Under the pieces are notes generated by a model. The model saw only the letters and a list, made by a program, of their open reading frames with translations. It did no database searches and was not told where the DNA came from. From positions 1-9,066 of the forward strand of contig CAZCDS010000110.1 of the NCBI GenBank assembly GCA_964497585.1: a DNA stretch of 9,066 nt. The letters are read 5' to 3'. This stretch comes from CAZCDS01 sp964497585 (lineage in GTDB: Bacteria; Desulfobacterota; Desulfomonilia; Desulfomonilales; Desulfomonilaceae). Of the stretch, positions 5,687 to 9,066 are shown in pieces (positions within the stretch are counted from its first letter, which is position 1; the number at the start of each line of letters is the position of its first letter). The position numbers were made by a program, and so were the translations under genes.

Positions 5687-7153
5687 ATGTCCATAGCCTT
5701 TATTCGTCCTTCGGATCCGGTCAGGTTGCCGAGAGGCACTCTCATCATTCGTCCACTGGGCCTGATGTCGATGATGGCGGTTCTCAGATCGATCGGTATC
5801 CAAGCCGACCTGATCGATCTTTACGTCCCCGGACGCGCGGAAACAGACATCATCGATCAGGTACGCCACGGAAACTACCGATTGTTCGGTATCACCTGCA
5901 CGTCATACACTCGCTTTTCTGCAGTCTCGATAGCGGACCTTCTGAAAACGCATTTCCCGGAGCGGCCTATTATAGCGGGTGGGCCCCACTTTTCCAAATG
6001 TGCCGAAGACGCCCTGAAACACATCCCAAGTATAGACATAATTGTCCGCGGCGAGGGTGAAGGAATCGTCAAGGAACTCGTGCCTGCTCTTCTGAACGGA
6101 GGTGACTGGCGTCACCTTGACGGTATCTCGTTCAGGGATGGCTCACGGATCCGCCACAACCCTGATGCGAAACCGCTGAGGGATTTGGATTCTCTGCCCA
6201 TCTTTAACCAATTTGCGCGCGAAGACTATCCGGAAACGCTCGCCCTGCACCGGGAGAATGGGAAGCCGGTCCCTGCCATGGCAATGGAGACAAGCCGGGG
6301 ATGCCCGAACAGGTGCGTCTTTTGCAGCGCTGCTATTCCTTCTTATCGCGTGCGCAGTCCCGAGTCGGTCGTTGACGAGATGAAGATGTGGATGGATCTT
6401 TTTCCGGAGGTCAGGGCCTTCAATTTCACGGATCTGACCTTTACCGCTAATCGCTCCCATCTCGTTGGTCTCTGCGAAGAAATCCTTTCGCGAGATCTGG
6501 AGGTGATGTGGTGGGGAGAAAGCCGTGTGGACATTGATCCGGACCTCTTGGATATTATGTATGCGGCTGGGTGCCGCGCCCTGAGCGTCGGCGTGGAATC
6601 AGGCTCTCCCCGGATCCTCTCTGCAATCAGAAAAAACATTTCTCTTGAGCAGGTTCATGACTTTGCCGCAAAATGCGATTCCCTCGGGATCTGGCTGGAT
6701 CTCTTCCTGATGTTCTCGCTGCCCACGGAAACCGTGGACGATCTGAAAATGACGCTGGATCTGATCAAACAGATGCTCAAAAAGCACAAGAGGGTCTTAT
6801 ATCCCGGCGGCGGAGGCACCGTCACATCCATACATCCAGGGTCCCAAGCAGAGGCCATAGCGCGGCAACGTGGAGTCATTCCTCAGGACTTCTCGTGGCA
6901 TGAACCTTTCTACGAGCCAAGAAACGCGGATCTCCTGTGTTCTCCCTATGTCCCGATTTACCTGGAAAACCTTTCGCGACGCGACCTTGCGGCCGCTGTT
7001 TGGAAATCCAACCACTGGATCCGGAGCAAGTACGAGGGGAGGCAGGCAAGGTACAAGCATCTCATTCGCGCTCTGTTCTCACCGGATAAGAGTTCCGGGG
7101 AGAAGGCAAGAAAAGTATGGAAGCGCTTCCAGACTCTTGTCAGGCGCTTCTGA
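5687..7153 (+). CDS. cobalamin-binding-type radical SAM enzyme
   Basis: This 488-residue protein begins IAFIRPSD and has an N-terminal B12-binding-like Rossmann domain to about residue 135 (ITCTSYTRFSA, IIAGGPHFS at 95-103, DIIVRGEGEGIVKEL). The radical SAM core follows, with cluster-binding cysteines CPNRCVFC (Cys206, Cys210, Cys213), then FNFTDLTFT, ESRVDIDPDLL and VGVESGSPRIL. The classical DxHxxG cobalamin motif is absent, as in many members. Relatives methylate unactivated carbon or phosphorus or do ring chemistry, and many are of unknown function. It lies on the same strand 265 bases after the last precursor, so a tailoring role such as C-methylation is inferred, not shown. No SPASM-type Cys-rich tail is evident. 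ATG 5687 matches the usual family N-terminus, although the ribosome site is poor. Confidence 0.85.
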   Translation: MSIAFIRPSDPVRLPRGTLIIRPLGLMSMMAVLRSIGIQADLIDLYVPGRAETDIIDQVRHGNYRLFGITCTSYTRFSAVSIADLLKTHFPERPIIAGGPHFSKCAEDALKHIPSIDIIVRGEGEGIVKELVPALLNGGDWRHLDGISFRDGSRIRHNPDAKPLRDLDSLPIFNQFAREDYPETLALHRENGKPVPAMAMETSRGCPNRCVFCSAAIPSYRVRSPESVVDEMKMWMDLFPEVRAFNFTDLTFTANRSHLVGLCEEILSRDLEVMWWGESRVDIDPDLLDIMYAAGCRALSVGVESGSPRILSAIRKNISLEQVHDFAAKCDSLGIWLDLFLMFSLPTETVDDLKMTLDLIKQMLKKHKRVLYPGGGGTVTSIHPGSQAEAIARQRGVIPQDFSWHEPFYEPRNADLLCSPYVPIYLENLSRRDLAAAVWKSNHWIRSKYEGRQARYKHLIRALFSPDKSSGEKARKVWKRFQTLVRRF

Positions 7154-7336
7154 CGATGCCCTATCCTGAGCGGCGACCCCGCGCCTTGCTCCCCTGCCCG
7201 GAGAACAGCGGTCGCAGTTCATGGACCAAGGGCCGTTTCAGCCACGTTCCTGGCTTGAGCCGGATCGGCCGACCGTTCGTGTCACGCACTCTTTCTTCCT
7301 GTCATCCAGGGACCGAACGATTAGTGAACTGATTGA
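7154..7336. other. convergent intergenic region
   Basis: This region lies between the ends of the radical SAM and nucleotidyltransferase genes. I see no gene here and no stem followed by a T-run on either strand, so termination of these convergent genes is not explained by a visible intrinsic terminator. Confidence 0.5.
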
Positions 7337-8569
7337 TCAGTCTCTTCTTAACCGACGAGCCATCCAGGTCAGTGGGCCGAGCAGATAATACAGCGGAAAC
7401 AGAGCGTCGGGCAGGGGCAAAGAATCCCAGCCCTCAACGTCCAGAAGCCTACTTCCCACGTGATCGAGCTTATATGCGACGCTTGTGGACAATTTGAGTT
7501 GGTACCGTACATCCTGGATTCTGCCGATCAAAGTAGCAGGAAAAGGGTCTTGCCTGCGAATCGCCTGGATTGCAGTGTCAACAAGCGATTGTATGACCGG
7601 ATCACGTTCCGCAACCACCAGAACCTCATGGGGCAGCGAAGTGTGCAGCAACTGATGCGATAGGATCAGCCCCTGGGCGAGTGGTCTTGAAATGCCCAGT
7701 TGAACGGACCGTTCCACGATTCGGTGCCAGTCAAGGCCGCATCCTTGCCGCAAGATTCTCGATACATCGCACAGCCAGAATAAATGGTTCCAAGCGTGGC
7801 TTGCGCCATGGGCCAGGACAAACAGAAGCGTATCCTCTAATGACATGACCTTCAGGTGCCGGTCACCCACAACGATGGTCTCGGCTCGCGTGAACAATTC
7901 GTCGAAGCTCACCTTAAATAGATATCGGGGCTCAAGCAGCTTCCAATGGAGCTCAAGTCTGATCCGCTTTTCCTGGTTCCAGTAAACAAAATGGTTCCTG
8001 AACTGCTTGATCCTCCCCTTTTGATATGCAGTATGCTCACAAGATAAGTCAATGTTCACATAACCGTTGCTTCGAAGTAATTCAGCGGCACCGTCCGCAT
8101 CCCGGGGAGGTACAAGTATGTCGAGATCCCCGGCATGGCGCATCGAAAGGTCGCCATAAACCTGAACCGCCAACGCGAATCCCTTGAGGGGCAGCACCGG
8201 GATGCCGTTGGTTTCAAACAATTTTGACAGGCGCGTGAACTCCGACGCGAGCAACAAGGCGTGGAGTCCGTTGCTTCGGTAACCTTCCCGAATCTGCGAC
8301 TGCACTTGGTCAGGTACGAAACCCGGATCCCAATTACACCCTTTGCTGTAAACAAACGGAGCTACCAGGTGACGGTCAATCAAGGCCAGGAAAGCCTGCC
8401 AATCTACAGGCTGTGGTGCGAATGTGTCGATATCCGCTTCCACCTCCTGCTTCGACGTGCATCGCAAAAGGGCAAGCAACAGCAGCAATTCCCTCGGCAA
8501 GTCACGTTGCCTCACATCAAGCATGCGGGTCTGAAGACCTCGTTTTGACCTCAAATTTCGTGGTGCCAC
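7337..8569 (-). CDS. nucleotidyltransferase family protein (NTP_transf_5 type)
   Basis: From the GTG at 8569 the protein has 410 residues. It matches the NTP_transf_5 family (PF14907): LPLKGFALAVQVYGDLSMRH is followed by GDLDILV, whose Asp148 and Asp150 fit the metal-binding pair of the nucleotidyltransferase fold. LRSNGY, RLELHWKL and the alpha-helical HGASHAWNHLFWLCDVSRIL follow. Members recur in lasso clusters. In the pseudomycoidin system a related enzyme decorates the phosphorylated lasso peptide. With the HprK-like kinase here, a two-step modification of the precursor C-terminus is a reasonable inference. The start is chosen because GAGAGG lies seven bases upstream of the GTG. A TTG at 8605 sits at the predicted transcription start, and an ATG at 8524 (family-like LPRELLLLLALLR follows) is a second option. 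Confidence 0.85.
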   Translation of the reverse strand: MAPRNLRSKRGLQTRMLDVRQRDLPRELLLLLALLRCTSKQEVEADIDTFAPQPVDWQAFLALIDRHLVAPFVYSKGCNWDPGFVPDQVQSQIREGYRSNGLHALLLASEFTRLSKLFETNGIPVLPLKGFALAVQVYGDLSMRHAGDLDILVPPRDADGAAELLRSNGYVNIDLSCEHTAYQKGRIKQFRNHFVYWNQEKRIRLELHWKLLEPRYLFKVSFDELFTRAETIVVGDRHLKVMSLEDTLLFVLAHGASHAWNHLFWLCDVSRILRQGCGLDWHRIVERSVQLGISRPLAQGLILSHQLLHTSLPHEVLVVAERDPVIQSLVDTAIQAIRRQDPFPATLIGRIQDVRYQLKLSTSVAYKLDHVGSRLLDVEGWDSLPLPDALFPLYYLLGPLTWMARRLRRD

Positions 8570-8576
8570 GGACGCG

Positions 8577-8582
8577 CCTCTC
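8577..8582 (-). promoter_or_regulatory. ribosome binding site deciding the nucleotidyltransferase start
   Basis: GAGAGG on the minus strand lies seven bases before the GTG at 8569-8567. Neither the TTG at 8605 nor the ATG at 8524 has a site at good distance; the latter has GAGG 13 bases away. Confidence 0.5.
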
Positions 8583-8612
8583 GGCAAGCATATACTGACC
8601 GTCAAAAATTCT

Positions 8613-8640
8613 ATCTTATTGGTGGTGGCGTCTATGTCAA
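8613..8640 (-). promoter_or_regulatory. sigma70-type promoter for the nucleotidyltransferase gene
   Basis: On the minus strand a perfect TTGACA (8640-8635) is followed after 16 bases by TAAGAT (8618-8613, four of six to TATAAT). Transcription would start near 8606, leaving a leader of about 37 bases before GTG 8569. The gene is therefore controlled separately from the plus-strand cluster. Confidence 0.5.
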
Positions 8641-9066
8641 GAACCGCCGTACTTCATGCTGCAAACGGGCGAAGCAAAGCGGAGCAGTTTGCCGAAAATA
8701 TGGAGTTTTTTTGCGGAAGGCGCCGAGGGCGGTTTTTCTGCCAAACTGGCTATTGATTTAGGTCCGTTGAGAGCTAACGGACTCGCTTCCGTCACCGGGG
8801 TCGGAGAGTGCGCTGTCGAAGTCACTGCGTTTGGACAGTTTGACGCGTACCTCAGGCCCGCTGTGCAAGGCTTGAGACGCCAGGCTTCCAGCCGCCGAGA
8901 GATTGCGTGTGGGCCATATGGATCAGCGCGCGGGTGTCGGACAACTCGTCTCGACACAGTGATGCGAAGCAGCATTGTGTCACCATAGAGTTCTTTGCAG
9001 GGGCTGGGGCAGTTTCTTGCAACCTAAATTGAGCGATTCTATCGGAGGGCAGCTCTTTCAAGTGGT
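8641..9066. other. gene-free end of window, function unknown
   Basis: Open frames run through this stretch on both strands (8656-8988 plus, 8637-8975 minus, 8852-9061 minus). None has a convincing ribosome site or a protein pattern I recognise. The stretch contains one clear hairpin (8762-8782). It could be a remnant of a former gene or a mobile element, or the edge of the next gene beyond the window. Confidence 0.4.
8762..8782. repeat. perfect 7-bp inverted repeat (hairpin)
   Basis: GTCCGTT (8762-8768) and AACGGAC (8776-8782) pair perfectly around a 7-base loop, and a G-T pair can extend the stem by one. No T-run follows on either side, so a terminator is not supported. Confidence 0.4.

Noticed and set aside
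8570..8605. Upstream TTG start for the nucleotidyltransferase
   Set aside because: It lies at the predicted transcription start and has no Shine-Dalgarno; the GTG at 8569 does.
8656..8988. 110-codon plus-strand open frame (and 112-codon minus-strand frame opposite it)
   Set aside because: Both strands are open over the same GC-rich stretch, neither has a good ribosome site, and neither product resembles a family I know.

Overview
The window holds a compact ribosomally made peptide (RiPP) cluster of the lasso-peptide type. It carries four tandem precursor genes and an unusual set of tailoring enzymes. The DNA is GC-rich, starts are mixed ATG/GTG with strong Shine-Dalgarno sites, and a cobalamin-type radical SAM enzyme and an IS3-family relic are present. 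This suggests a Gram-negative, probably anaerobic bacterium such as a deltaproteobacterium (Desulfobacterota-like). That assignment is an inference from gene style only and is weak.

Layout. Positions 1-89 are the tail of a broken IS3-type transposase. A sigma70-like promoter (330-358) precedes a same-strand gene run: an HPr-kinase-related kinase (424-1323), a PqqD-like leader-binding protein B1 (1369-1674), a transglutaminase-fold leader peptidase B2 (1658-2104) and an asparagine-synthetase-like macrolactam cyclase (2101-4014). B1/B2 and B2/cyclase overlap. Four homologous precursor genes follow at 4081, 4459, 4840 and 5218, with start-to-start distances of 378, 381 and 378 bases. A partial fifth repeat unit without a gene lies after the last one. 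Next comes a B12-binding-type radical SAM enzyme (5687-7153). Convergent to it, on the minus strand, is an NTP_transf_5-type nucleotidyltransferase (7337-8569) with its own promoter. The last ~425 bases hold no gene I can support.

How the genes may work together. B1 would bind the conserved leader block (PRLT.WE..RDT). B2 would cut the leader and the cyclase would join the new N-terminus to an Asp side chain. The best-fitting macrolactam is Gly1-Asp9 of G-[A/P]-D-S-[R/H]-G-M-R-D, with a variable 5-6 residue tail. The kinase and nucleotidyltransferase together recall phosphorylation followed by further decoration of a lasso-peptide C-terminus (paeninodin and pseudomycoidin precedents). The radical SAM enzyme has no standard lasso role and could be a further tailoring step.

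The most interesting points are: the near-invariant ring with a variable tail and a leader/core junction that breaks the usual Thr(-2) rule; the fourth precursor, whose end is shifted by one base in a run of seven C, which is what creates its C-terminal Ser; the radical SAM enzyme next to kinase and nucleotidyltransferase; and the very regular tandem array with conserved spacers. No exporter or lasso isopeptidase is visible.
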